A DNA stretch of 64,000 nucleotides, taken from NCBI RefSeq assembly GCF_040605455.1, contig NZ_JBEXCV010000006.1:1-64000 (forward strand), written 5' to 3'. The notes under the pieces are model-generated. The model made no database searches. It had not been told where the DNA came from and worked only from the letters and a program-made list of their open reading frames with translations. This document shows positions 25,676 through 33,766 of this stretch, one piece after another (position 1 is the stretch's first letter; every line of letters begins with the position of its first letter). The DNA comes from Embleya sp040605455. Its GTDB lineage: Bacteria > Actinomycetota > Actinomycetes > Streptomycetales > Streptomycetaceae. The position numbers were made by a program, and so were the translations under genes.

Positions 25676-26450
25676 TGCTCGGCGACCGGCCCGAGGACTT
25701 CGCGCTGGCCCAACTCGCCCGCCAGGCCCGCGGAGCCACGCAATGGCTGCCAGGGCCTGCACTGGCCTGGCATCACCTGCCCCTCCCCCGGCACGCGGAG
25801 CCCATCACCGTGGTCAGCGTCTCCCTCTCGGAAGAAGAGATCCGCGCCCACCTCACCGACCGTTGGGGCACCCGGGGCTTCCGGATCCGGGGCGAGGACA
25901 CCATGCCGATCACGGTCCTGTCCCCCGGCGAGCTCCCGCTGACCGGTCGCGATCAGATGGCCCTGCTCAACGCCTGGGACATGCCGCTGTCCCTGCCGGT
26001 GGAGGAGACTTCGGACGGGTCCCTCGTCTCGTCCGTGCGCATGCCCATACAGGTCCCCGCCCCGCTCGACGCGGCCCGGCACCGCTGGCAGGTGGGAATG
26101 ATCTCCGTCGGCCACCCCATCCCGGCCCTCCCCGACCTGTGCGGCCCCACCCTCGTCACGGCCGGCGACGAGCGGGAGACGTTCGTGCGCGCCGCGGACG
26201 GCGGCATCACCTACGCCTCCGACCGGGTCGACTTCGTCCCAGCCGGCGCGTCGCTGGCCGGCTCCCTCGCCGGCCCCAAGCTCGTCTGGCCCTCTATCAC
26301 CGGCATCCGTGTGGACCCGTCCCGTCAAGGATCCGGGCGGATCGGTCGCGGGAGCCGTGCGCTCCACCCGGCCTACGGGCACAACATGGTGGCCCTGTCA
26401 CCTGGCCTCTTGGGCCCGATCGAGGCCCACTTCGGGCAGCTGCGGCAGCT
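25675..26450 (+). CDS. Unknown protein, probably a gene fragment
   Basis: The frame VLGDRPEDFALAQLARQARG through SVSLSEEEIRAHLTDRWGTR, LPLTGRDQMALLNAWDMPLS and HPIPALPDLCGPTLVTAGDE has good codon bias and globular composition. I do not recognise the family. GTG 25675 is the first start in the frame but the left side abuts the broken toxin, so the 5' end may be lost; at the right it passes into transposase-like sequence in another frame near 26450. Confidence 0.5.
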
Positions 26451-26624
26451 CACCATCGCAACTCCAACCATCGCAACCACACCGTGCAGACCCGGGCCCT
26501 GCACGGCTGCCTGCGCCGGCCCAACGCCCGCCACCCTGACGTCTTGGCCGCCGAACGCCGCGAACGCGCCCGCATCCACAGCGGCATCCGCTGGGGCGGA
26601 CGCCCCGGCGCATCCGCAGCCTGA
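26451..26624 (+). pseudogene. Transposase-like C-terminal remnant
   Basis: NHRNHTVQTRALHGCLRRPN ARHPDVLAAERRERARIHSG then IRWGGRP and a stop resembles the basic C-terminal tail of actinomycete transposases. The exact IS family is uncertain. No catalytic domain is present. Confidence 0.4.
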
Positions 26625-26636
26625 CCGGTCACAGCG

Positions 26637-27008
26637 TCAGCCGAGGGTTTCGGCCGCCTTGGTCATCGGCCCTCCCGCGTCACCGGTATTCATCGTTCCT
26701 GCCGGTTCGAACAAGAGGATCGCGGTCTCCTCATCTGCCACGGGGCAGTGCTCGACACCGCGGGGAACCACGAACAACTCACCGGGTTCCAGCACAACAT
26801 CGGCATCCCTGAGCCGGATCGTCAGCCGTCCGCTGATGACCAGGAACAGTTCATCGGTGTCCTCGTGGGTGTGCCAGACGAATTCCCCCTTCAGTTTCGC
26901 CAGTTTGACCTCGTAGTCGTTGAGCACAGCCACTTTCTTCTGCGACCACAGCTCGCTGAACTGCGACAGCTTGTCGGCGAGGTTGACAGGAACAACAGAC
27001 GCGGACAT
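26637..27008 (-). CDS. Cupin-domain protein
   Basis: A 123-aa single-domain cupin. Motif 1 is WHTHEDTDELFLVISG (two His and a Glu as metal ligands) and motif 2 is PGELFVVPRGVEHCP (third His). Such small cupins bind a metal and act as dioxygenases, isomerases or binding proteins. ATG 27008 is preferred over an upstream in-frame start because GAGGAAGG precedes it. Divergent to the AraC gene with a 108-bp intergenic region, suggesting joint control. Confidence 0.85.
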   Translation of the reverse strand: MSASVVPVNLADKLSQFSELWSQKKVAVLNDYEVKLAKLKGEFVWHTHEDTDELFLVISGRLTIRLRDADVVLEPGELFVVPRGVEHCPVADEETAILLFEPAGTMNTGDAGGPMTKAAETLG

Positions 27009-27116
27009 CCGGCATCCTTCCTCAAGGCCGGTCAACCGGGAGCGAGTCTTCGAGCCCTCCGACCGGCGTCACGAGCCTGCCGCCACCGGACCCCGCCGGT
27101 CTTGTACGTTCCTGAC

Positions 27117-27962
27117 ATGACCGGAGACCGACCCCGCACGTCCATCACCGCCTGGAGACCGTCGGTCCCGGGGATCGCCGAGGTCTTCCACGCACACTTC
27201 ACGGACCACGCGTACCCGGCCCACACCCACGACACGTGGGACCTGATGATCCTCGACGACGGCTCGGTCGACTTCGCACTCGACCGAAGCCGCCATGGGG
27301 CGACCGGTACCGCAAGCGTCCTCCTGCTGCCTCCGGGTGTCTCCCACGACGGGCGCACCGTCACGGCGTCAGGCTTCCGCAAGCGCGTCCTCTATCTCGA
27401 CGACTCCGTACTCCCGCAGCGTTTGGCCGGCCGTGCGGTGGGCGCCCCGGTCATCCACGACGGGCTGCTGCGCCATCGGATCCACCAACTGCACGTCGCT
27501 CTCATCCACGCCGAAGACGGGTTCGAAGCCGAGTCCCGCCTCTCGTTCATCCGTGAACGGCTCCATTTCCACCTCGACGCGCTCAAGCCCGGCACACCGG
27601 GACGTGAGGCAAACCGGCTCGCCGCCGAACTGCGCGAACTACTGGACTCACGAATACCCGCCGGCATATCCCTGCACGATGCCGCCGCCATCCTGCACGC
27701 CCACCCCACGCACCTGATCCGCTGCTTCAAGCAGACCTACGGCCTGCCGCCACACAGCTACCTCACCGGCAAGCGCATCGATCAGGCACGTCGACTCCTC
27801 CTCGACGGCCACCGGCCCGCCGAAGTCGCCACAACCGTGGGATTCCACGACCAAGCCCACCTGAACCGACACTTCTCACGCCATGTGGGCACCACACCCG
27901 CGCGTTACAAACGCACTCGCATCGGTTCTGAGGCAGGGCCCTTCGGACCGCGGGGTGTCTGA
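27117..27962 (+). CDS. AraC-family transcriptional regulator
   Basis: A 281-aa protein. The N-terminus is an AraC_binding cupin (HTHDTWDLMILDDGSVDFAL, LLLPPGVSHDGR); the last ~100 residues are the double helix-turn-helix (ISLHDAAAILHAHPTHLIRC FKQTYGLPPHSYL ... AEVATTVGFHDQAHLNRHFS RHVGTTPARYK). It probably controls the divergent cupin gene and itself. The ATG has no strong ribosome site and could be translated from a leaderless transcript. The last 58 bp overlap the convergent flavin reductase gene. Confidence 0.9.
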   Translation: MTGDRPRTSITAWRPSVPGIAEVFHAHFTDHAYPAHTHDTWDLMILDDGSVDFALDRSRHGATGTASVLLLPPGVSHDGRTVTASGFRKRVLYLDDSVLPQRLAGRAVGAPVIHDGLLRHRIHQLHVALIHAEDGFEAESRLSFIRERLHFHLDALKPGTPGREANRLAAELRELLDSRIPAGISLHDAAAILHAHPTHLIRCFKQTYGLPPHSYLTGKRIDQARRLLLDGHRPAEVATTVGFHDQAHLNRHFSRHVGTTPARYKRTRIGSEAGPFGPRGV

Positions 27963-28591
27963 CTGCGGTAGGTGTGGCCGAGTTCCGGGCCGAGTCCGAA
28001 GTAGTGGCGAAAGTTGTAGACGAGGGGGCTCCAGGCGGCGGGGTCGATGTGGTCGGTGCCGGGAACGACGATGCGGGAGTCGGCGTGCACCTTGTGTACG
28101 GCGGCCTCGACGATGACGAATTCTCCGGAGGCGTCCGGTTGCACCCGCTCGGCGCGGGCCTCCAGCTGGATCGGGCATTCGGCAACGCGAGGCGGACGGA
28201 CCAGGTGGGACGGTTCGGCGGTCAGACGGGCCGCGCCGAACTTGTCCGGCTCGAAGCGGACGCCCTGGGCCTTGGTCGAGGGCACCGGGTTCCGTCCGGT
28301 CAGTGGTGCCAGTCGCTCCACTGCCGGCCACTGGGCGGGGGCCGGCAGGTTGATCACCACGTCGGGCCGGTCGGCGAGGTTGAGTGCGGTCTGGCCTTCG
28401 CGGCCCAGTCCGAGCACGACGGTCCGTCCGAGTGCCCATGCGGACGACATCGGGGCGAGGTTGAACGAGCCGTCCGCATTCTCCGTCGACACGAGTGCCA
28501 CCGGCGTACCGAAGTACAGGATGCTCGGCTCGATCTCCATGTGGGCGACTGCTGTCCGTGCGGGCGGGGTGCTGCGGGGTGCGGAGTCCAT
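27905..28591 (-). CDS. Flavin reductase-like (FMN-binding split barrel) protein
   Basis: A 228-aa protein with the flavin-reductase-like fold: YFGTPVALVSTENADGSFNL, SSAWALGRTVVLGLG, LADRPDVVINLPAPAQWPAV and CPIQLEARAERVQP ... IVEAAVHKVHAD. Family members bind FMN and reduce flavin or other substrates with NAD(P)H. ATG 28591 is chosen; an in-frame GTG lies at 28600, and translation may be leaderless. A perfect 8-bp dyad sits just upstream. The 3' end overlaps the convergent araC-type gene. Confidence 0.82.
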   Translation of the reverse strand: MDSAPRSTPPARTAVAHMEIEPSILYFGTPVALVSTENADGSFNLAPMSSAWALGRTVVLGLGREGQTALNLADRPDVVINLPAPAQWPAVERLAPLTGRNPVPSTKAQGVRFEPDKFGAARLTAEPSHLVRPPRVAECPIQLEARAERVQPDASGEFVIVEAAVHKVHADSRIVVPGTDHIDPAAWSPLVYNFRHYFGLGPELGHTYRSQTPRGPKGPASEPMRVRL

Positions 28592-28613
28592 GGAGGCCAC
28601 GCTAGGGTCCGGT

Positions 28614-28635
28614 CACTTCGGCGGCGACCGAAGTG
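28614..28635. promoter_or_regulatory. Dyad operator upstream of flavin reductase
   Basis: CACTTCGG-cggcga-CCGAAGTG is a perfect 8-bp inverted repeat 23 bp before the start. Its size and place fit an operator of a HxlR/MarR/TetR-type regulator, which is not in the window next to it. Confidence 0.6.
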
Positions 28636-28939
28636 TCAGGGGTGACAAGGGTCCGCATGAACCACGCTGCGCACGCCCCGGGCCGACCCCGATCCGGCCC
28701 GGGCGGCCCAGCTGCCGATCCGTGTCGGCTGCGGAGGTGCCCGGCAGTCCCCCGGCCCGCGGCCTCGTGGATCACCGCCGCCAACGCAGTCCGGAACGCC
28801 CAGGTGTTCCTCGTCGCCCGAGTCCGGGAGCACGAGGCGATCCGTCGTTCGAGTTCCCTCACGAGAACGAGGAATGCTTCAGCGGGCGATCCGGCCGAGG
28901 ATCTTCCGCGTCGATCGGTGGTGTGCCACGCATCGCGAC

Positions 28940-29200
28940 GCTCAGGGCTGGGGTCGTCGACCGCCACCTCGATGGCGTCGGGACGATCACTCGAACGAAG
29001 CGTGTAGGTCCCGCCGCCGTGGCGCAGGGCGTTGGTCACCGGCTCGGACACGACCAGTAGGACCGTCTCGGCGACCTTCGGGGCGATCCCCGGCCGCGAG
29101 AGGCCTTCCGGGAGGGGCCCGGCAGGCGCGGCGGGAGCAGGCTGTCCTGCAACGTGCGCGCCAACGCCGCCGACGCGCGCCCCACCCCGCCCGCCCCGGA
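28940..29200 (-). pseudogene. Remnant of an RsbW-like anti-sigma ATPase
   Basis: VAETVLLVVSEPVTNALRHG GGTYTLR then DAIEVAVDDPSPE is the N-box and following strand of the small HATPase_c proteins frequent in Streptomyces (VSELVTNALRHG). The later glycine boxes are gone and the frame continues in Arg-rich sequence. A 3' remnant and frameshift decay are both evident. Confidence 0.6.
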
Positions 29201-29450
29201 ACGGGACCGTCGTCAAGCAACCCGACAGACGGCCTACGGGTGTTGCGACTTGCGTGTCGCCCCCGGCCGGGTTCGCGCGCACGGCGAACGGCCGTGTCCC
29301 ACGTCGAGCCGTCGAGCCGGCCCGGGTGCCGGTGTCACGGTGAACCGCCGGCCGACCACCCTGTTTCCGGCACGTCCGGGACATCACGACGATGGCCGGC
29401 GGCCTCATCGACTGCGCGGTCCCGATTGCCCTTCGCCGAGGCGGACGGCC

Positions 29451-29700
29451 CTACGAGTGGGCGTGGGCGTGGCCGTCGGCGCCGGGCCCGGCCGGTTCGT
29501 ACCGGGGTGGGGTACCGGCCCGCTGTCCGGGATCGACGACGACGAACTGATCCATCATTCCCGAGTCTTCGTGGTAAAGCAGATGGCAGTGGTACATGTA
29601 CGGCGTATCGGGGTCGGCGGGTTTGTCGAATTGGAGCGCAATCCGAACCGTCGCGCCCGGTGTGATCAGGACCGTGTCCTTGGGGCCCCTCAGTGGTACG
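29451..29700 (-). pseudogene. Multicopper oxidase C-terminal tail
   Basis: GPKDTVLITPGATVRIALQF then PYMYHCHLLYHEDSGMMDQF is the last cupredoxin domain of a multicopper oxidase; HCHLLYHEDSGMM carries the type 1 and trinuclear copper ligands. The frame ends in a His-rich tail (DGHAHAHS). Everything before LRGPKD is missing. Confidence 0.82.
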
Positions 29701-29789
29701 GGCGGTACCGGCCCCCTCGAGGAACGTCGCCGCATCCTGGACGAGGCGCCCGAACCCTGTCCATAAACCCGCCCCGCGTCGAAGCCTCG

Positions 29790-29885
29790 GCACTCGGCGA
29801 GGAAGCCGCCGCCCTCGGCGCCGTACGCGCGGCACTCCTGCACGTCGAACAACGACTGTTCAACCCCTCCTCCGCGGCCGACTGA
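29790..29885 (+). pseudogene. Possible ROK-family protein tail
   Basis: EASALGEEAAALGAVRAALL HVEQRLF resembles the C-terminal helix of ROK regulators/kinases (G..A..LGA...AL). Very short and without upstream context, so only a suggestion. Confidence 0.3.
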
Positions 29886-30080
29886 AACGATTGCGGCGCG
29901 GGCGGCTCTGGACTCGCCTCCGCAGGCGTGCCGCGCGAACTCGGGTTCTTCTCGCGAGGCTGCACTCAAAGGGGGTCCGCGCGGCCTTGCCCGGTCCCGG
30001 CCGTTTGTGGACTGCCGGCGCTGCGGCGCCCGCGGATGGATGCGGTTCACGTGCAGAAAACACAAAATGTCACTCCGGTT

Positions 30081-30831
30081 CCTAAAGGTTGTCTCGTAAC
30101 TCACGAAGTGAGCCGCTGAAGGCGGTTCTTGACGTCCACTCAGCTGGTCAGGGCGAGATTGTGCATGTGAGCGATCGCGCTGACGGCCCAGAAAACGCCG
30201 TCTCCCTTGCGGCGGCAGTCGCGCAGGACCTTCCAGTTCTTCATGCGGGAGAAGACGTGCTCGACGCGAACCCGGACCCGACGATGATCGCGGTTGTGCT
30301 CCTCCTTCCAGGCCACGAGCTCGACCTGCCCGACCGCACGGCGATGCGGGATCAAGGCGCAATCCCTCGGTAGGCACCGTCCGCCAGGACCGTGGCGTCA
30401 CCGCACGCCGTGTTCACCCCCGACTCGGCGAACGCCCGGCAGTCGTTGCGGTTGCCGGGCAACGGGCGCCCGACCGCGGCCTCGCCCGTGGCGGGTCGAG
30501 CGCGAGAAAGGGACTGTGACGGTCGACGATGCGGTGGGCCGCCGCGTGCGAGACACCGAACAGCGGGCCGAGTTGGCGCATGGTCAGGTTCGTCCGCAGA
30601 TACAACGCGACCATCAACACCCGGTCCTCCAAAGCGAGAACCCACGGCCGGCCCGGCCGCGAGGGGTCCAACGCGTGACCACCCCGAACCCGAACAGCCC
30701 GAACCAACCTCCGGAACTGCGGCACCGTCAACCCGGTGAACACCGGAACCAGCTCACGATCCGCAGACGAGACGACCTGCATGCACTGACCAACGCGCGT
30801 ACGCCATCCGAGTTACGAGACAACCTTTAGG
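30081..30831 (-). mobile_element. IS5-family element, 751 bp, with perfect inverted repeats
   Basis: Both ends carry the same 22-bp inverted repeat beginning CCTAAAGGTTGTCTCGTAAC (30081-30102, and in reverse 30810-30831). The transposase lies between on the minus strand. The right end is 26 bp from the start of the next plus-strand gene. Confidence 0.88.
30140..30782 (-). pseudogene. IS5-family transposase in several frames
   Basis: From ATG 30782: LVPVFTGLTVPQFRRLVRAV, LYLRTNLTMRQLGPLFGVSH AAAHRIVDRH; then in other frames LPGNRNDCRAFAESGV ... LADGAYRGI and HRRVRVRVEHVFSRMKNWKV LRDCRRKGDGV. The parts cover the whole transposase, with shifts near 30520 and 30360. One may be the programmed slip of the group; the second suggests decay. 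Confidence 0.8.
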
Positions 30832-30856
30832 CTGGCCGTTGCTCGTTCAGGCCCGT

Positions 30857-31465
30857 ATGGGCTCGGCAGCGGGAGGGATGTCGGCGCGATTCGGGCAGGA
30901 CGAGGAGTCCGCGACCTCGCTTGATCTGCCGTCGGTGGTGGAGACCTACACGCGCAAGGCGGCGGACCTGCGCCGGCGGTGCGGCGCCCTTGCGCGTGAA
31001 CTTGCCTCTGCCGAAGCCGAGTTGGAGTTGGAGTTGGCCGAGGCTCGTCGCGTGGTCCTTGCGGAGGTCTTGGACGAGGTGAACACGAAGCTCGTCGAGG
31101 ACCACTCGGCTTCCGGGGTCGCGTCCGCCGAGCTCGTGGTCGGGGAGGTGCCGGTCGACGGACCCCCGGATCGGACGGTCGAATCGCCCGAGCGGCGGAT
31201 CGGGGCCACGACGGCCCTGGGTGGGACGCGGGCCGGGCACGGGAAGCTGGGTGACGCCATCGTTCGCGTGCCGGCCACATCCGGTCGGTCCATGCGCGTT
31301 CGTGAGGTCACCGAAAGCCTGGGGCGCGAGACGACGCGGCCGAATCTGGAGACGACGCGGGTGACGATCAAGCGTCTCGTGAAGAACGGCACCCTGGTGG
31401 AACTGCAGAAGGGCCTCTATCGGATCGCCTCGACGGGGCCGTCCGAGGAGAGAGGGGTCGCCTGA
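30857..31465 (+). CDS. Unknown coiled-coil protein with winged-helix-like end
   Basis: A 202-aa protein: a coiled coil (VVETYTRKAADLRRRCGALA, ELASAEAELELELAEARRVV LAEVLDE), a flexible middle, and a winged-helix-like end (SMRVREVTESLGRETTRPNL, TTRVTIKRLVKNGTLVELQK GLYRI). This layout suggests a DNA-associated protein; the family is not recognised. Start is uncertain: ATG 30857 has a weak site, and ATG 30878 sits directly on GGGAGGG. The IS5 insertion just upstream may have removed the promoter. A strong terminator follows. Confidence 0.65.
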   Translation: MGSAAGGMSARFGQDEESATSLDLPSVVETYTRKAADLRRRCGALARELASAEAELELELAEARRVVLAEVLDEVNTKLVEDHSASGVASAELVVGEVPVDGPPDRTVESPERRIGATTALGGTRAGHGKLGDAIVRVPATSGRSMRVREVTESLGRETTRPNLETTRVTIKRLVKNGTLVELQKGLYRIASTGPSEERGVA

Positions 31466-31491
31466 CGCGCCGCCACCACGAGCATGAAAAC

Positions 31492-31513
31492 GGCCCTCCC
31501 CGAAAGGAGGGCC
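31492..31513 (+). terminator. Terminator of the coiled-coil gene
   Basis: GGCCCTCC (31492-31499) and GGAGGGCC (31506-31513) form a perfect 8-bp stem 27 bp after the stop. Confidence 0.85.
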
Positions 31514-31540
31514 GCCGCGTCGGTCGAGGATTAGGGCGCG

Positions 31541-31645
31541 CATCGAGTCGTGATCATCGGGTGGTCCTGGTGAGGTCTTTGATCCAGATCATCGAGGCGT
31601 GCAGGTGGAGACCCGGCGAGGTAGCTGTCGGGAGTCTTGTCGTAT
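31541..31645 (-). repeat. IS5-type transposase tail, left copy of a direct repeat
   Basis: About 105 bp that matches 36092-36195 with few differences. On the minus strand it encodes the end of a transposase (LHLHASMIWIKDLTRTTR and stop). Both copies face the same way and flank the regulator/exporter block. Confidence 0.8.
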
Positions 31646-31781
31646 CGGATGTCTCACCGTCCCAGTTCCGGCCTCCTGGTACATCACGCTCTGGGGCGGG
31701 TGAGGCACGTGGAGCCGACGTGAGCCGACCGGTGCACTGATGTCCGGGCGGGGACTCATGGGACATGGCCCGGCACCCGGC

Positions 31782-32444
31782 TCAGGTTCCGGGGAGGATA
31801 CGGCGCGTTTCGTAGGCCCACATCGCGATCTCGACCCGGTTGCGGGCGCCGAGTTTGGCCATCAGGCTGGCCAGATGGGTCTTCACCGTGCTGAGGCTGA
31901 TGTGCAGTGCATCGGCGATCTCGGTGTTGGTCAGCCCGCGAGCGACGGCGAGGAGCACCTGCTCCTCGCGGGCGGTGACGGGGGAGACCGGCTGGGCCAC
32001 GGGCCGGCCGGCGGGCAGGTCCGCGAATGCCTGGAGCAGGCGGACGGTGACGCTGGGCGCAATGAGCGCCTCACCGCCGGACGCCGACCGTACGGCCTGG
32101 GCCAGAAGGTCTGGTCCCGTGTCCTTGAGGAGGAATCCGCGGGCGCCGGCACGCAGCGCGCCGTAGACGTACTCGTCGAGGTCGAAAGTGGTGATGACGA
32201 CCACGGCCAGCGGGTCGGCGACGCCCGGGCCGGCGACCGACCGGGTGGCCTCGAGCCCGTCGATCACGGGCATGCGGATGTCGAACAGGCAGACGTCGGG
32301 GCGCAGTTCGCGGGCCAGACGTACCGCTTCCTGTCCGTCGGCGGCCTCGCCGACCACCTCGATGCCGGGCTGGGCGTTCAGCATGATCCGCAGCCCGGTG
32401 CGGATGATGGTCTGGTCGTCAGCGACGAGGACGCGGATGGGCAC
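31782..32444 (-). CDS. NarL/LuxR-type response regulator
   Basis: A 220-aa protein: receiver domain (VPIRVLVADDQTIIRTGLRI, phospho-acceptor Asp in CLFDIRMP, switch Thr in VVITTFD, Lys in LLKDTG) and a C-terminal LuxR helix-turn-helix (GLTNTEIADALHISLSTVKT HLASLMAKL). GTG 32444 has GGGAGGA upstream; longer in-frame starts lie inside the kinase gene. It overlaps the kinase end by 26 bp, so the two form one operon. It probably controls the divergent MMPL exporter. Confidence 0.92.
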   Translation of the reverse strand: MPIRVLVADDQTIIRTGLRIMLNAQPGIEVVGEAADGQEAVRLARELRPDVCLFDIRMPVIDGLEATRSVAGPGVADPLAVVVITTFDLDEYVYGALRAGARGFLLKDTGPDLLAQAVRSASGGEALIAPSVTVRLLQAFADLPAGRPVAQPVSPVTAREEQVLLAVARGLTNTEIADALHISLSTVKTHLASLMAKLGARNRVEIAMWAYETRRILPGT

Positions 32445-33591
32445 CGCTCTCGGTCCTCCCTCTCGGCAGCTCGGCTTCGACATGCCATCCCTGTTCGGCG
32501 CCGGGGCCGGCTTGTAGTTTGCCGCCGAGCAGGGCAGCGCGCTCGCGCAGTCCGGCAAGTCCGTATCCGGCACGGCCTCGGCCGGTGCGGTGGCCGTTGT
32601 CGCGCACGCTCACCCGTACCGTGTGCCGTTCCGCGGTGACCCGGACGACGACCTCGGTCGCGTTGACCGCATGGCGCATGGCGTTGGTCACCGACTCCTG
32701 CACAATGCGGTAGACGGCCGCGTCCACGGCCGGGGGCAGCGTGTCCAGTTCGCCGCAGAGCCCCAGGTCGACCCTGAGGCGACCACCCGGGTTGCGCACC
32801 AGGCGCTCCAGATCCGCGACACCGGCAGGCGGCGCCAGCTCGGCGCCGGCTCCGCGGTTGCGCAGCGCGGTGACCATGGCTCGCATTTCCTCCAGCGTGC
32901 GCGCCCCTTCCTCCTCGACTCCCTCCAGCGCCTCGACGGCGGCGGACGGGTCGGTGCCCGCGAGCACCCGGCCCGCCTGGGCGCTGATCACGATGGCCGA
33001 AACGTGGTGGGCCACCGTGTCGTGCAGTTCCCGGGCGAGCTGCTCACGCTCGCGGGAGCGCACCTGCTCCAACTGCCGCTCGCGACCGGTCTCCCGGAAG
33101 CGCACGGCAGCCCCGATCAAGCCGGGCAGCAACAGGAAGACAAAGCCCCCGACTTGTTCGGCGGCCGGGGTTTCGTCCGTGACGGCACACAGCGCGAAGG
33201 CCGTGAGGATCACCGCGCTGCCCAGCACGATCTCCCGTCCCGATCCCCACCGGGGCAGCGCATACACCAGCACGAGCACGACCGCGCCGGTGTCCAGGCC
33301 GACGGGCTCGCGCGGTGCGGCGACCAGCGAGGCCAGCTGGAGCAGGATCACCGAGCCGAACGCCAGCGTGACCATCGCCAGTGGGCGGGTCCGGCGCCAC
33401 AGGGGCAGCAGGCACAGCCATACGGCGAACACCACCGCCACCGGCCGCCACACGACGTTCTCGCGCAGGGTGGCCTCCAGCACCACACCGCCCAGGCCCG
33501 CGGCGGGCAGCGTCCAGTCCCGCCACAGCCGGGCGGGCGCGTCGGGCGGCCGGGGTTCGGTCCACAGGGTTCGCAGGTCGTCTCGCAGCAC
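32419..33591 (-). CDS. Sensor histidine kinase (HisKA_3 type)
   Basis: A 390-aa kinase with about five predicted membrane helices in the first 150 residues (VVFAVWLCLLPLW, VTLAFGSVILLQLASLVA, VLVLVYALP, FVFLLLPGLIGAAV), a dimerisation/phospho-acceptor motif REQLARELHDTVAHHVSAIV and a HATPase domain (YRIVQESVTNAMRHA, DNGHRTGRGRAGYGLAGLRE). No extracellular sensor domain is evident, so it may sense the membrane. It is co-transcribed with the response regulator and divergent to the exporter. Confidence 0.92.
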   Translation of the reverse strand: MLRDDLRTLWTEPRPPDAPARLWRDWTLPAAGLGGVVLEATLRENVVWRPVAVVFAVWLCLLPLWRRTRPLAMVTLAFGSVILLQLASLVAAPREPVGLDTGAVVLVLVYALPRWGSGREIVLGSAVILTAFALCAVTDETPAAEQVGGFVFLLLPGLIGAAVRFRETGRERQLEQVRSREREQLARELHDTVAHHVSAIVISAQAGRVLAGTDPSAAVEALEGVEEEGARTLEEMRAMVTALRNRGAGAELAPPAGVADLERLVRNPGGRLRVDLGLCGELDTLPPAVDAAVYRIVQESVTNAMRHAVNATEVVVRVTAERHTVRVSVRDNGHRTGRGRAGYGLAGLRERAALLGGKLQAGPGAEQGWHVEAELPRGRTESGAHPRPRR

Positions 33592-33723
33592 GGTTCTCAG
33601 CCTAGGGGCCGCGCCGTGCCGCGCATCGGCCGAAAGGACGGGGCGTCACTCCGCCCTTGGGCCGACGGATCCGCGGCCCGCGAGCCGATGCCGCAGAGCG
33701 CCGTGGCGACGAACCTCGGCATC

Positions 33724-33747
33724 GGCGGCCGTACAAGGACGGCCGCC
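33724..33747. promoter_or_regulatory. Inverted repeat in the kinase/exporter intergenic region
   Basis: GGCGGCCGT-acaagg-ACGGCCGCC is a perfect 9-bp dyad 19 bp before the exporter start. It may be the binding site of the response regulator or a leader hairpin. Confidence 0.6.
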
Positions 33748-33766
33748 GAGGTGGTTGGAGGAACCG

